Source: Lineus longissimus (taxonomy: Eukaryota; Nemertea; Pilidiophora; Heteronemertea; Lineidae). Taken from it: a stretch of 64,000 nt of DNA. Numbering within the stretch: position 1 is the first letter of the stretch; each line of letters starts with the position of its first letter. The notes under the pieces are model-generated. The model was given only the letters and a program-made list of their open reading frames with translations, was not told the DNA's origin and did no database searches. A program made the translations under genes and the position numbers. The stretch is from the NCBI RefSeq assembly GCF_910592395.1, contig NC_088311.1, positions 13,334,501-13,398,500 on the forward strand. The letters run 5' to 3'. Shown here in pieces: positions 53,872-64,000 of this stretch.

Positions 53872-55012
53872 CTAGACCACGTGCTGAGCGGCGACAATTG
53901 GACCAAGAGACAGCATACCGTCTGTTAACCTGGAACAATCGCGCATATAATACTGGGAGAATGTAGAGTGAGAACTCCACGTAGCCGCATCTAAAACCTC
54001 GTTCAGCGCCACTCCCTTATACTCGGCCCACGAAGTAGGAATGGCCCGAATCTCGTGGGCCGTAATGGCGCCTTGGCGACGAAGCTCTGGAGAAACGAGT
54101 GTCATAGAATAGGCCATCCGGATGGTGGCCACCAACCATCTGGCGACCGTGGCTGCAGCTATCTCCCTAGTAAACCCCTTTCTGTAAAACAAAAAGAGGC
54201 GCTTCCTGCCTAGGCGAACAGCAGGCTCCTTAGTCTTATTAGAATAGAACTTCAATGCCCTAACAGGACAGAGAGTTCTGTCCGAGAGGTCTCTAGAGAC
54301 CGTAGCGGATAAAGAGGGGATAAAAACCCGGGCGCCTGGAGGTGTGCGGCGCCTGGTTTTTAGCCAAAAAGCCTGGGACAAATTCTAGGACCGCGCCCCT
54401 CTCAGTGAAAGCCAATTTATCAAAGGCTAAAGCATGGAGCTCAGACCGCCGCTGTGCCGTGGCCAAAGCCACCAGGAAAACGGTCTTAAAGGTCAGATGT
54501 TTAAAATCTGCCTGATGCATGGGTTCAAATGGAAATTTTCATGAGAGCCCTTAAGACCACCGAGAGGTCCCACTTGGGGGAAAGCTGAATGGAGCGAGGA
54601 CGCTCCAAAGACATGTTGCGAAGCAGCGATGAAACAGCATCATCCCAAGACGGTTGCCACGATTCAGTCAGCTTTAAGGTGACCGAAACGGCAGAGCGAT
54701 AACCTTTCACTCCCTGAACCAAAAACGTCCTGACCAAGAATAGAAAATTCAAGAAGTCGAGGAAGTTGGGAAGAGAGGGAGCGACCGGAGAAACTCCGTG
54801 CTCCCGACACCAGTCTCGAAAGACAGCCCACTTGCTATCGTATGAATCGAGGGTAGACTGTCTCTGAGGTTGGGCGACTTTACGGATAACGTCTTCCGAA
54901 AAGCCTCTCTCTCGGAGGAAATACCCAACAGCCTCCAGGCGTGAAGCCTGTAAAAAGAAGGGTCTTGATGATAGACCCGGCCGATCGGGTGATAACGCAG
55001 ACGGTTCCACGC
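53872..55012 (-). pseudogene. DIRS-3 tyrosine recombinase
   Basis: N-terminal core-binding part in the frame 55169-54525 (LEAVGYFLRERGFSEDVI, DSYDSKWAVFRDWCREHG). The catalytic part is split over 54520-54293 (ALATAQRRSELHAL, first Arg) and 54381-53872 (TAHEIRAIPTSWA with H109 and R112; ATWSSHSTFSQYYMRD with W135, H138 and the nucleophile Y144/Y145). All R-H-R-W/H-Y residues are visible but in three frames, with frameshifts near 54520 and 54330. It would integrate the circular DNA. Confidence 0.88.
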
Positions 55013-55089
55013 CGGCAGGCGGCGAGGGTGATCCGTCAGCAACTCCAGCAGAACCGGGAACCAGGCCTGGTTCGGCCAGCACGAGGCTA

Positions 55090-55840
55090 TCAGAAAAGTC
55101 TGACCCGTGAACTGGCCACCTTGTTGAGTACCGGTAGCAACAGAGGGGTAGGCGGGTATGCATAAGCATTGAGGCCGTCCCAGGAGGCCGACAGGCTGTC
55201 CACTCCCAAGGCCTCCCCGTCTGGAAGGGGTGAGTAGTACAGGGGGAACCTCTTGTTCAACCGAGTCGCAAACAATTCCACGACCGGAGCATCCCACATG
55301 ACCCCCAGGCGAGAGACCACCTCGCGATGGAGGGTCCACTCTGTCTGGACCAGACGGTCCGACCTGGAAAGGGCGTCGGCCAAGATATTTCTCTTGCCGG
55401 GGATGTGACGGGGGAAGAGCTGGATATCCAAGCGGCGACAAAGATGCAGGAGCTCCCAAGTGAGACGGCACAATGTGTCGGGTCTCGTCCCCCCCGTCTC
55501 CGAATATAAGCGACCACCGTCGAATTGTCGGAGAAAAGAGAAACCCTGTGACCCCTCAGATGAGACGTGAAGGCCCTCACGGCCAGGATGACAGCCTGCA
55601 TCTCGAGGATACTGATCGAGAGCCGCGCATCCTCCTCTGACCACGTGCCCCTGGTGGTCAGGTCCCCTTCGTTCAAATGGGCGCCCCAACCATAAAGGGA
55701 GGCGTCCGTGAACAGGGACATCTGGGGTGACGGAGGGCTGAGCTGCACCCCGCGAAGGAGCTCCGTCTCCAAACCCCAGAAACTCCACACCTCCCCCAGG
55801 AGAGACCCGGGATAAATATCTGCTGGTCGAGGGCGTCCGT
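55090..55840 (-). pseudogene. DIRS-3 RNase H and methyltransferase-like region
   Basis: RNase H: SLFTDASLYGWGAHLNEGD, LEMQAVILAVRAF and SLFSDNSTVVAYIRRRGG (frame 56120-55257), finishing in the next frame with FPRHIPGKRNILADALSR (frame 55788-55090). After it comes VVELFATRLNKRFPLYYSPL and a SASWDGLNAYAYPP stretch, the segment that follows RNase H in DIRS elements and is usually called Dam-like methyltransferase. The PP box is degenerate, so the activity is uncertain. A frameshift lies near 55500-55520. Confidence 0.8.
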
Positions 55841-56540
55841 GAATGGACGCCAACTCGACAGCAGGAGGAGCTGGAGTGGGCGCATATACAGGCGGCCGAA
55901 AGGAACCTGGTCCGCTGCCGAATTGAGCTGTCCCAGCAGCGACAGAAACTGTCGGGCTGTGGCGCTGTCCTGACGGCGAAAAATCCTGACCAAGGACCGA
56001 ATCTTGCGAATTCGGTCCGGAGGGGGGGACATCAGGCCCTCTCGTGTGCGAAATCGCACCCCCACGAAGACATAATCCTGAGCTGCGTCCAGCTCGGATT
56101 TGTCCCAATTTAACAACCACCCCGCTTGTCTGATTGTGACGAGCAGAAACTTTGCCTGCTTTCCCAGACGGCGATGAGCCTGGTGCCGTAGCAGCCAGTC
56201 GTCAAGATAGCAATGGAGCTTTAAGCCCATGGCGTGAAAAGGCGCGGCAAACGCCTTGACGACTGTTGTGAAAATGACCCGATTCAAGCTGGACAGGTCG
56301 ATGACCAGTCTCCACTTCCCCGACTTCTTGGGGACCAAGAAGACGTGGCTGTAAAAGCCCGGGGAGGAATGGTTGTCCACCAGCCTCACTGCCTACTTCT
56401 TGAGAAGAGACAGGACCTCCGATCGAAAGGCAAGCGCCCTGACGGGGTCTACTGGCGGGGACACTGGGGTGGGAGTCGACGTCATAGGGGGGGACGGGAA
56501 AAGTTCAATCGAACACCGTGTCGGAGCATGTACGGCACGG
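55841..56540 (-). pseudogene. DIRS-3 reverse transcriptase with palm deletion
   Basis: The frame 56389-55673 reads SPGFYSHVFLVPKKSGKWRL, VIDLSSLNRV, then directly IFTTVVKAFAAPFHAMG and HCYLDDWLLRHQ (YLDD 61-64). Compared with DIRS-1, about 65-70 residues between LNRx and the F-TTVVKAF block are missing, including motif A with its catalytic Asp. The deletion (near 56275-56285) is in frame, so the remaining thumb (RQFLSLLGQLNSAAD) stays readable. This RT cannot polymerise. Confidence 0.85.
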
Positions 56541-56556
56541 GGGAGTCTTTTTGACA

Positions 56557-57734
56557 TCACCGGTCCCAAAAGTCTGCGAAGTGTCGCAGTCTGCCACCCA
56601 CGACGCCAACTGTGGGGGCGCCACCTGGAGGCGCAGGAGGAAGGACTAAAGAGTCACTTGCGCTTGCCCCCGCGACCCTTCTCTTGGAAGGAACGCTTGG
56701 GCTGCCCGCCGCCCCCGCCCCTGCCTGAGGAGCGTTGGCGCTTATTGGAGGGGCGAGAGGGAGCCGCAGCTTCTGCCTGCCCCTTGGGACGAAAGGAGGA
56801 GGAGCCACCCGAGGACGAGGGCGCACTGAACCTCGGGGGCGTCGAGACCCCACCTGTTGTCCCCTGCCCGCGGCCTGTGAATAGGAACGCAGACGGGGGG
56901 CGGCCTGGGGAGTCAAAACTGACTCCATCAGACGATCAGACTGTGCCTGAGCACCCAGGTGTCAGGCAGGGAGTCATGGAACAAGAAAGGGCCGCTCAAT
57001 GGAGCGGTCCTTAATGCCCTCCGCAGAAACTGGGACCTGACCATGCTCAAACCCTCGATGAGCAGGTCATGGCGTTTTAGCGCGCCGTTAGCCGCCTGCT
57101 TAGCAGTCAGATCGCTGGCATGCTGCAGGGACTGCTGGAGGGACATAGCGAGAATATGCTGTTCCTCCGAGGCATCCGCGGCTAAAGACCTGGTAAGGGC
57201 ACACAGAGTCAGGTCGGCGCAAGATAACACCGCCTGGGTCTCCTTAGCCAGGGCCTCGTCATTCTTCGCATCCTTTAAGGCCGAAGAAGAGAGGACTTTA
57301 GGGGGTACCAAACCCGAAAGTTGGACGTCGTCCTTGTGGGGCGACAGAGAAACCGGGTCGGTTCCCGACGGTGAGACCCGATAATAATCGGATCTATAGG
57401 GCAGGCTTGGAGGGGAAGCGGTCGTGAATCGCTTCCCAGCCTGAGTCCAGGCACCCGGCCCCGTAGACGGGAGCGGTGAGACCAGGGCGCGCTGGTGACC
57501 CCCGCAAGAAGGCGCTGTGTCCCTGAGAGCCGTATCCAACCATGTGGAGGCTCTAATCAGGGCCGGAGATGCGGGCAATTCTTGGAAAGCCCGGTCAGGG
57601 ACCGCATCCGACTCCTGCTCGGAGGCGTCGCCGAACAAGTCGAACGGCACCTTACCGAGGGCGGGGTTGACCGGCGGTAGAGGACCTGTGTCTTGCTGCA
57701 CAAATTGCCGAACAAGAGCGCGCAAGTCGCCCAT
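56557..57734 (-). pseudogene. DIRS-3 Gag
   Basis: MGDLRALVRQFVQQDTGPLP to FLFHDSLPDTWVLRHS (57734-56928), then in a shifted frame the basic, Pro/Arg/Gly-rich C-terminus (56928-56557; RRPRGSVRPRPRVAPPPF, SKRRVAG). Shared blocks with DIRS-2 Gag: YRSDYYRVSPSG, KDDVQLSGLVPPK and LRTAPLSGPFLF. A frameshift falls near 56930-56950. Confidence 0.7.
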
Positions 57735-59315
57735 ACCCGCGACAATGGCGGAGTCCTCACCCCCAGAGGGGGGTCAGCCTGAGAGGCCGAAAAAGACTGT
57801 GAGTCGCTAAACTCACAGTCCATGGGCTGATGACTCAAATCAAAAGCCACCGGCCTCTCGGCCGGGCGAGCCGAGGACCTGTCATGGAGGTTGGAAGCCT
57901 CCAAGCGGCCCGTCAGGCTCCTAAGCAACTGCCGTTGCTCCTCCGTGAGAGAGGAAGCAAGAGGCAGAGGCTCAGAGCTCAAACCGGACTCCCATGGGGC
58001 AGACACGGGAGAGGGAGGGGGGCATGCCTCATCGACAGCCACACCCCTCAACCCCGACATAGCAGGGTGGGGTCGGACCGTGGAAATAGACGGTCTGACG
58101 GCACCCATAACGGGGGGGGGCACCAGGGCCCCTCGCCCGTGAATAGTGGTCGATGACCGACCCCCTGCCCACACCGGGCAGGACACCTCCGGGTGCGGTG
58201 AACGGCGGCAAAGACGGGAAAGTGAAAACCGGTCTTGCCCTGCCAGGGGGCGTCCGAAGAGACGACCAACTCACAGAGTGAGGGTCGGACAGACGAGCCC
58301 GCCCCAAAGCGAAGGGGTGGCGGATCCCCGGAGTGGCCGTGGACTCAACCGTGGCGCTGGCAGAGCCAGCTGCCGCCGGCAAGGGCAGCGGCCGCAACCC
58401 CGTCGCAAACCCCGGAGGGGGACGGGGGAGCACACCTGAAATAACAGGCGGTTCACCGGGGGCGACGCTGCTCACCAACCCATGACAGGTGGGGGCGTCG
58501 GCGGGGGATCGGGACGTAAAACGTCCAGAGTCCCACCTGGGGCCCTGCCCCCTTGAAAGGGGGCAGGACCAGCCCTGGGGAGTGTCCCTGAATCAGGGTC
58601 ACCAACACTCAAACCCAAGGCCTCCCCAGGGGGCACACCCCCAAGAGGGGTGCCCGGCCTGGGGTGAAGGGTCGGGAGGGGTCGAAACCTCCCCCCAGAG
58701 CCCTGTGGACCTCGCCGCTTAGGGGGGTCCGGGAGGAGGGGGAGGGAGAGGGAGTCAAAGACCCCCTTCCCTTTGAGGGCCGTGCCCCTCTCCTCACCTT
58801 CTTCATCTTCTTGCCGGCAGTGCCAGGAGAAGAGGAAGGCATCCCAGGGGCGGAAGGGTCCGGCCCAATGGGGGCGGAACTACCCGCACTCCGACACGAG
58901 GAAGAACCGGGCCGGGGACTATGAATCCCCGATACACCCGTAAACGAACCTCGAAAACCCGCCCTGAAGGGCAGGAGGTCCAGAACAAAGGGTGGAACAC
59001 CCAAAGAAGTAAGAAAGGACGGCAATAACGATGTCATTACGTCGACTTTCTAACAGAAAAACCACAAAAGTATAAAACGAACGGTCACATGACCAACAGC
59101 CCGGGAAGACGGAGAAAAAATTTCTTGGGAGACGGCAAAAAAGCATGCTCCAAAAGCAGAAATCGAGGGAGGATAGTAAAAGAACGATCTCACCCGTCTC
59201 CTAGAATCAATAAGCGTCCCGAAGGTGTCCTGGGATGTCCTTCTCGAGCATCGAATCGACCAAATTTGGCGAAAACAACGTAGGAAAAACCCGGCACAGT
59301 GTGATACAGTGTGCC
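57735..59315 (-). pseudogene. DIRS-3 Gag N-terminus and 5' region
   Basis: Pro/Ser/Gly-rich frames (58186-57735 with LTEEQRQLLRSLTGRLEASN; 58478-58029; 59037-58609) in different phases, very GC-rich, equivalent in position and composition to 16354-17330 of DIRS-2. Start codon and exact frame are uncertain. Bases 59040-59315 are 5' untranslated. Confidence 0.45.
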
Positions 59316-59505
59316 GAGGAATAAGTACTGGTGAATGGCGGCTCTCACGAGGCAGAGGCTGTATAGGGGCGCCACCTAGGTGTAGCTAGGCGAACTAGCT
59401 AAGAGATTTCTATTATAAATAGATTATTTCTTCCTCGGGTGTGTCCGAATGGAGTACACATGCAAAAGTCTGACCTGAGTATGAACGACATAAAATTACC
59501 CATTT

Positions 59506-60460
59506 CAGCCATTTTCACTTTAAATTTGAACCACCCCCCTATGGCCAGGTTGTCAAAATTCTAAAGTTTTCTTTTACCGAACAATCTATTTATATCTGTA
59601 CTTGCCACAGCAAGTATTTTTTCAATACCTCTCCAAATATGTACTTGAGAGTTAAAAACATGCACTCGTCTAATTGATAGGCCTCCACCCTCCAACCTAT
59701 GAATATTCATTAGTGGTCTTGTCTCAATGAAGAGGGATCATCTTGAGATATCAATGAAATATGCTTTTTCCCAAGCATTTGAGATGTCCTGACTAACATA
59801 ACCAAGTTTCATCAAAAATGAACTTGATTTGAGCGAGCTATTAACTTTTTAAAATTTTGTCTGATACGGACAACCTACCTTATATTTCGTCTTCAAATTG
59901 TTTACAGACTGTCTTCAAGTTAAGCTCATTAACTCGTAGAATTCTTAATCGAATGGTACCGAATCTTCGAAAAATCACCAGTGGTCTACAGTCAATCTGA
60001 AATAGGAATTTGAAACAATTTTAATTCATGACAAATATTCAAAAATTTCAATTTTTTTCGAAAAAAGTTGTCTTTTTAAAGGATGTTCCAAAGTTGTGAC
60101 AGTGGTATCGTGCTCAAAATGTCAAAATTTCAAATCGAACAATATTGACTTTGTCTGAAATTTGAAAAACAACAAATATATGATGCATTATAAGCATGGA
60201 GGCTTGTTAGTAAGGTGTGAAATGACAAAAAGATTAACCCATATGTTATCTCCCTGTCACATCCAAGTCTGACACTTCCACAACAGCAACCATTGTCACA
60301 GCTATTGTCATAGCTATTGTCATATCAACATCCACCCTTTTGTAATCTCTTGTCCTTTCTTGTGTATTTTCAGTCTGTTGAAGGAAGCATCCCGAAATAG
60401 ACATCTCCTAGGAGTACGATTTTAAGCAAAGAAAGACAAGTTACGAAAAGACAAGACAAG
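59506..60460. other. No feature recognised
   Basis: About 950 bp of AT-rich DNA upstream of the Mutator-like gene. No terminal repeat was identified. TGTCATAGCTATTG repeats occur at 60296-60325. The Mutator-like gene's promoter should be here. Confidence 0.4.
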
Positions 60461-61071
60461 ATGAGGACAAGGGCGAAGAGGTTGATAGAGAAACGGGGTT
60501 GTAGGAGGCGCCATAGGGCATCGAATGCAGCAATGAGAACAATGTTCAAGAGCGGACACGTGCGGAGTGGAGGTGTCGAGGTGGTGAGCGACGATGAACG
60601 AGAAGTAGGCCTACAACCCGCATGGAGACGACTCACGCCCCAGGAGTACGGACAGGTCACAACAATGGGACACGACGGCAAAAGACACATACCGGATATT
60701 AATAACCGTACTGCCAAGAATGTCAACTTACTACGGGTCAACATGAAAGAAGACACTGATGATGAGATAGAGATACCAGATGAGACCATGGAGCATGATC
60801 AAGAGAGTTTCGTTGTTCAGACAACCAAACTGATGGATGTGCTCAATGACGTTAACAGGGCCCATAGCGAATATCACGTGAACTGTCACCCGATATTCAA
60901 ATATGGAGAGGTACGGAAGCAGGGCGTATGTTGTTCAGTCACTATGGTGTGTAAAAACTGTGGTTTTGATTCGAAATTGTATAAACTTTTTGAGGACATT
61001 GACACTGGCAAGCGCAGACGAAAAGCCGCTCTTCCAAATGTTGCATTACAGATTGCATTGCAGAACACAAT
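60461..61071 (+). pseudogene. Mutator-like transposase protein, 5' part
   Basis: An open frame of about 203 codons before the Harbinger insertion. It has a basic N-terminus (MRTRAKRLIEKRGCRRRHRA), an acidic middle, and a zinc-binding stretch CCSVTMVCKNCGFDSKLYKL, then LPNVALQIALQNT. The last block continues into MIGNESMSYTLS at 62590 once the 1.5-kb insertion and one AAT are removed. The NVALQ-AL..TPIGN...LL..M..PPP pattern matches invertebrate proteins with a Mutator-like transposase domain (PF20700 type, from memory). Confidence 0.65.
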
Positions 61072-62586
61072 GGCTAATATGAATAAAACCAAGCATATGC
61101 TTTTACTTGTAATTTTGAAGTATTTACTTGTACTGATATGAATAAAACCAAAGTAAATGCTAGATATTATAAGTATCTACTCATAGCAGAAGCAAATGCT
61201 TTTTAGTGTCTAGCATTTGCTTTCAAGAAAAGTAATTGCTCATATCCTTATGAATAAAATGTAGTAAGTACCTTTTACTAGCAAGGAAATACTTCCAATT
61301 TTCAAGGTAGCTCAGTTGGTGGCTTGGAATTCGTAGCCATCGGACGTCTATCAGCCATGGCCGAATTCATGGCGGTTCCTAGACAGCGTAAAGTGTATTT
61401 ACCCAGAAGGACATGTCGGGTTCAAAAATATAGGAGTTTGTATCGTTTTGAGGAGGAGAATGTCCTCTGGTTGGCAGAACATTTCCTACTTGATACAGCG
61501 GAAACGCAAGGTGGATGTTTGAGTGTCAAGCAACAAATGGAAGTTTTTCTACGACACGTGGGGGACCCCGGTTTTCAGAGTGGTGTTGCAGAGGATAAAG
61601 GAATTCATCAGTCCACTGTTTGCAAAACATTTTCCAAGGTGTTAAAACAGATTTTGGCCAAAGCTAATTTATGGATTAAATTTCCGAGTACACTGGCGGA
61701 CATTAGAATTTCGCAGCAACTGTGGCAGGAAAATTTCGAGATGCCGGTGCAATTGGCGCCCTTGACTGCACACATGTGAAAATTTGCAAGCCATGGGGAA
61801 GACGCGGATATGGAGATGAATATATTAATCGTAAAGGTGTTGCCTCCATTAATGTGCAAGCATCCTGTGATGCCCAGGAAAGATTCACCAGCATTGACAC
61901 AAACTGGCCAGGATCAGTTCATGACAGTAGAATTTGGAAAAATTCGGATGTAGGTCGCTTCATGGCAAATACTCGGGGTGATGGACATCTTCTTGGGGAT
62001 GAAGGATATGGCATGGCACCATGGCCTATGACGCCCTACGGTAATCCAGTGCAGCCACATGAGAGAACCTTCAACCGGATACATAAAAAGGAAAGGGCCG
62101 TAATAGAGAGATGTTTCGGGCAACTGAAAAAGAGATTTCCGATTTTGCTGGGACAGGTCAGGCTACGAATTCCAAAAGTACCAAGTGTAGTTGTAGTATG
62201 CTGCGTACTTCACAATGCTGCCAAATACCTAAATGATAGGGATGACGACTTCATCGATGCTCAGGATGACGATGATGACAAGGGTGATGAGGATGATGAT
62301 GACGCGGATCTCCGAATTCGACACTATACATAATACAATGGTTTTTCACCCAAGGCCAATTTATGTAACAGGAAATAAGCTCGGAAACCGCACTTACCTC
62401 ATGAGTGTGTCATATGAAATGTGACATCGGTGGTAGTATATGCTTCCAAGATTTTAGCAAAGCTTGTCAAGTAAAAGATTTGCTTTATTGATACCGAACC
62501 AAGCATTACCTTTTGCTTATAGTAAGTACTGCATAACCTCCAAGTATTTACTGGGAAGTAAATACTTTTTTTTATTCATATTAGCC
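61072..62586 (+). mobile_element. PIF/Harbinger transposon
   Basis: 17-bp perfect terminal inverted repeats GGCTAATATGAATAAAA (61072-61088) and TTTTATTCATATTAGCC (62570-62586). The target AAT is duplicated (61069-61071, 62587-62589). A 3-bp duplication and GG termini fit PIF/Harbinger. It contains a HARBI1-like transposase but no Myb/MADF partner gene. Subterminal regions repeat TATGAATAAAACCAA and AGTATTTACTT motifs (61080-61290, 62490-62570). Confidence 0.9.
61357..62333 (+). pseudogene. HARBI1-like DDE transposase (frameshifted)
   Basis: The first frame (to 61779) carries the N-terminal helical region (YRFEEENVLWLAEHFLL, KQQMEVFLRHVGDPGFQ, GIHQSTVCKTFSKVLKQI). The second frame (61722-62333) has the catalytic core: ALDCTHVKI (D15), PGSVHDSRIW (D68), LLGDEGYG and ERAVIERCFGQLKKRF (E129 the likely third residue). 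The switch between about 61725 and 61760 is a frameshift, since WQENF/GKFRD overlap out of phase. The C-terminus is Asp-rich, encoded by a GAT/GAC tract. All DDE residues are present. Start chosen at MAEFMAVPRQRK. Confidence 0.88.
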
Positions 62587-64000
62587 AATGATTGGCAACG
62601 AGAGTATGAGTTACACACTGAGCATGATGGGAATCCCGCCCCCCTGTAGGAGTATCATGCAAAAGCAGGCAAACAAAGTTGGTGAAGAAACAGTTAAAAT
62701 GAATGTGGCCGATATGGCAGACATACGCGAGAACTTGAAAAGGATACTGGGCCTAAGAAACCAGGACGACACAGGAATCAATGTCCAAGCTGATGGACGC
62801 TATAATAGTTTACACCTCACTTCGAGGAACAAGATGGGCCGTTGTGCGAGCACAATGACTGGGTTATGTGTTGAAAATGTGACAGATGAACACAAAATCA
62901 TTGACATTGAGGTTAAAACAAAACTCTGCTGGATAGAGGCTGCAATGCGGGCGAAAGGTTTTGAAGTTAAATGTGGTGCCACTGGCACAAACGTTGACGA
63001 ACGACACTCGAAGTGCACAGCTAACTTTCCTGAGGCAGACGCATTCAGAGAATATGATCTTGGGGTTGCATTTGCCGAGACTTTTGAGAAACAGGGCCTA
63101 CATGTAGAACATTTGACTAAAGATGGTGATTCTAGTTCATTCAAAGGGTTAACTGATGCAACAAGCGGCTTGTTCACGGTGAAGCATCAACTTGACTCGA
63201 TACAGTTGCATCAAGCCCAGACTCGTGCAGGACATAGAGCTGAATTCAGTAAAGGTATGTTCCCGGGACGTACTGCAGAGGAGAGAACACTGTTAAAAAC
63301 AACGTTTCTGAATGATCTTAGGGTAAGGTCATCCAAGATTTTGCTATCTCTATTCAAGCGCTGCAACGGTGATCTCGACAGGATCATGGGATACCTGTAT
63401 GACACTGTTGCCTGTGTTGTGAACTGTTATGGTGGTGACTACACTGGTTGTCCACAGAACGAATTCTCACTGTGCTCAGGCACAACTAGTTCTTGGTGGC
63501 ACAAATCAACACGATGGTCATCTTACGGCGACATTCCCAAGTTTAAAATGACAGTGATTGACAAGAACTTGGTACATCTCGTTTTGGAGGTATGCCTTAG
63601 TAAAGGAGCGTTGTGACAGCTGAGTCTTGGAGTGACAACCCAGGGAGTCGAGTCCAAGAATCGAGGTCTGTCAGCCAGCGATCCTAAGATTGTGACCAGG
63701 AGCAGGAACTCAACCCCTCGTATCCATTCAGCAGCCCACAGAATGAACCATAACATAGCCGAGAGCGGGCGACGGAAACTAAAGTGGTTTTACATCGAAG
63801 TCGATACTTGTTGCCGCCCAATGAAAGCGCTGGACAGAATTGCAATGAACAGGCAGTACACAGTCAGGTACAAACAGAGTGCTAGACACCAGAAGTTAGC
63901 TGGTGTTTTGAAAAACATCAGGGCAACGGATTACTTTACGAAGAAGAAAAACAAAACCAGGGGTGGTGACTACAAGAAACATGTGATGATAACAATGCCG
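62587..64000 (+). pseudogene. Mutator-like transposase protein, 3' part (runs off window)
   Basis: In frame with 60461-61071 after excision of the Harbinger. Blocks: MMGIPPPCRSIMQKQANKVG, ADGRYNS, TGLCVENVTDEHKIIDIEVK, TKLCW, HSKCTANFPE, LTKDGDSSSFKGL, KGMFPGRTAEERTLL, VVNCYGGDYTGCP and SSWWHKSTRW. These are characteristic of the invertebrate Mutator-domain transposases. An in-frame TGA at 63614-63616 interrupts it. The same frame then stays open to the window end (GVTTQGVESKNRGLSASDPK, HSAAHRMNHNIAESGRRK). Confidence 0.75.

Larger units (their letters stand above)
53014..59505 (-). mobile_element. DIRS retrotransposon with complete termini (DIRS-3)
   Basis: Inverted terminal repeats of about 190 bp (53014-53220 and 59316-59505) share GTGTACTCCATTCGGACAC and the GAGCCGCCATTCAC blocks. 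The internal complementary region is at 53267-53361. Order on the minus strand is Gag, RT, RNase H, a methyltransferase-like segment and tyrosine recombinase. The coding DNA is GC-rich, unlike its surroundings. Several frameshifts and an RT deletion make it inactive. Confidence 0.9.

Overview
The window is eukaryotic: canonical GT-AG introns, tRNA-derived SINEs, DIRS and LINE retrotransposons, PIF/Harbinger and MULE-like DNA transposons, and very few host exons. The mix (Helentrons with a C-terminal endonuclease, DIRS, Mutator-domain elements, an expanded KMT5A-like SET family) suggests a repeat-rich marine invertebrate. I cannot name the species. About 80% of the window is mobile DNA, much of it nested.

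Layout. 1-3443: fragment of a DIRS retrotransposon (minus). 3444-7912: non-autonomous Helentron (A1) that itself carries a 1.75-kb transposon with 8-bp target duplications. 7913-13823: Helentron-like fragments of a second family (B) around one orphan FN3-like exon. 13824-17333: internally deleted DIRS, abutted by Helentron A2 (17334-20888), which carries a PIF-like MITE. 21577-41861: three exons of a minus-strand KMT5A-like SET methyltransferase gene. Its 18.2-kb second intron holds a complete ~16-kb autonomous Helentron (A3, 23804-39774). 42287-44351: MULE with 9-bp target duplication. 44893-52834: one 5'-truncated L1/Tx1-like LINE with a 15-bp target duplication, cut in frame by two Helentron A insertions (A4, A5). 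53014-59505: a DIRS element with both inverted termini and the internal complementary region. 60461-64000: Mutator-like transposase gene split by a 1.5-kb Harbinger (61072-62586).

The autonomous Helentron is the centre of the window. On the minus strand, in order, it encodes a Cys-rich/hydrophobic leader ending in a canonical 2A ribosome-skipping motif (DIETNPGP), a herpes-tegument/OTU-like cysteine protease, a 21-residue-repeat coiled coil, a DUF6570-like region, an HUH Rep with two tyrosines, a PIF1 helicase and an APE-type endonuclease. A separate three-exon RPA-like single-strand DNA-binding protein gene follows. The 2A motif would split the leader from a roughly 2,300-residue replicase polyprotein. 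The terminal architecture (left hairpin with CTTGT end on the minus strand, right TTAGCTCAGCTGAC end, asymmetric inverted repeats, insertion between T and T) is shared with four non-autonomous copies here. A1 and A4 are internal-deletion derivatives of the same element.

Almost every reading frame is damaged by frameshifts or stops, several at homopolymers. Some lesions may therefore be assembly errors rather than true decay.
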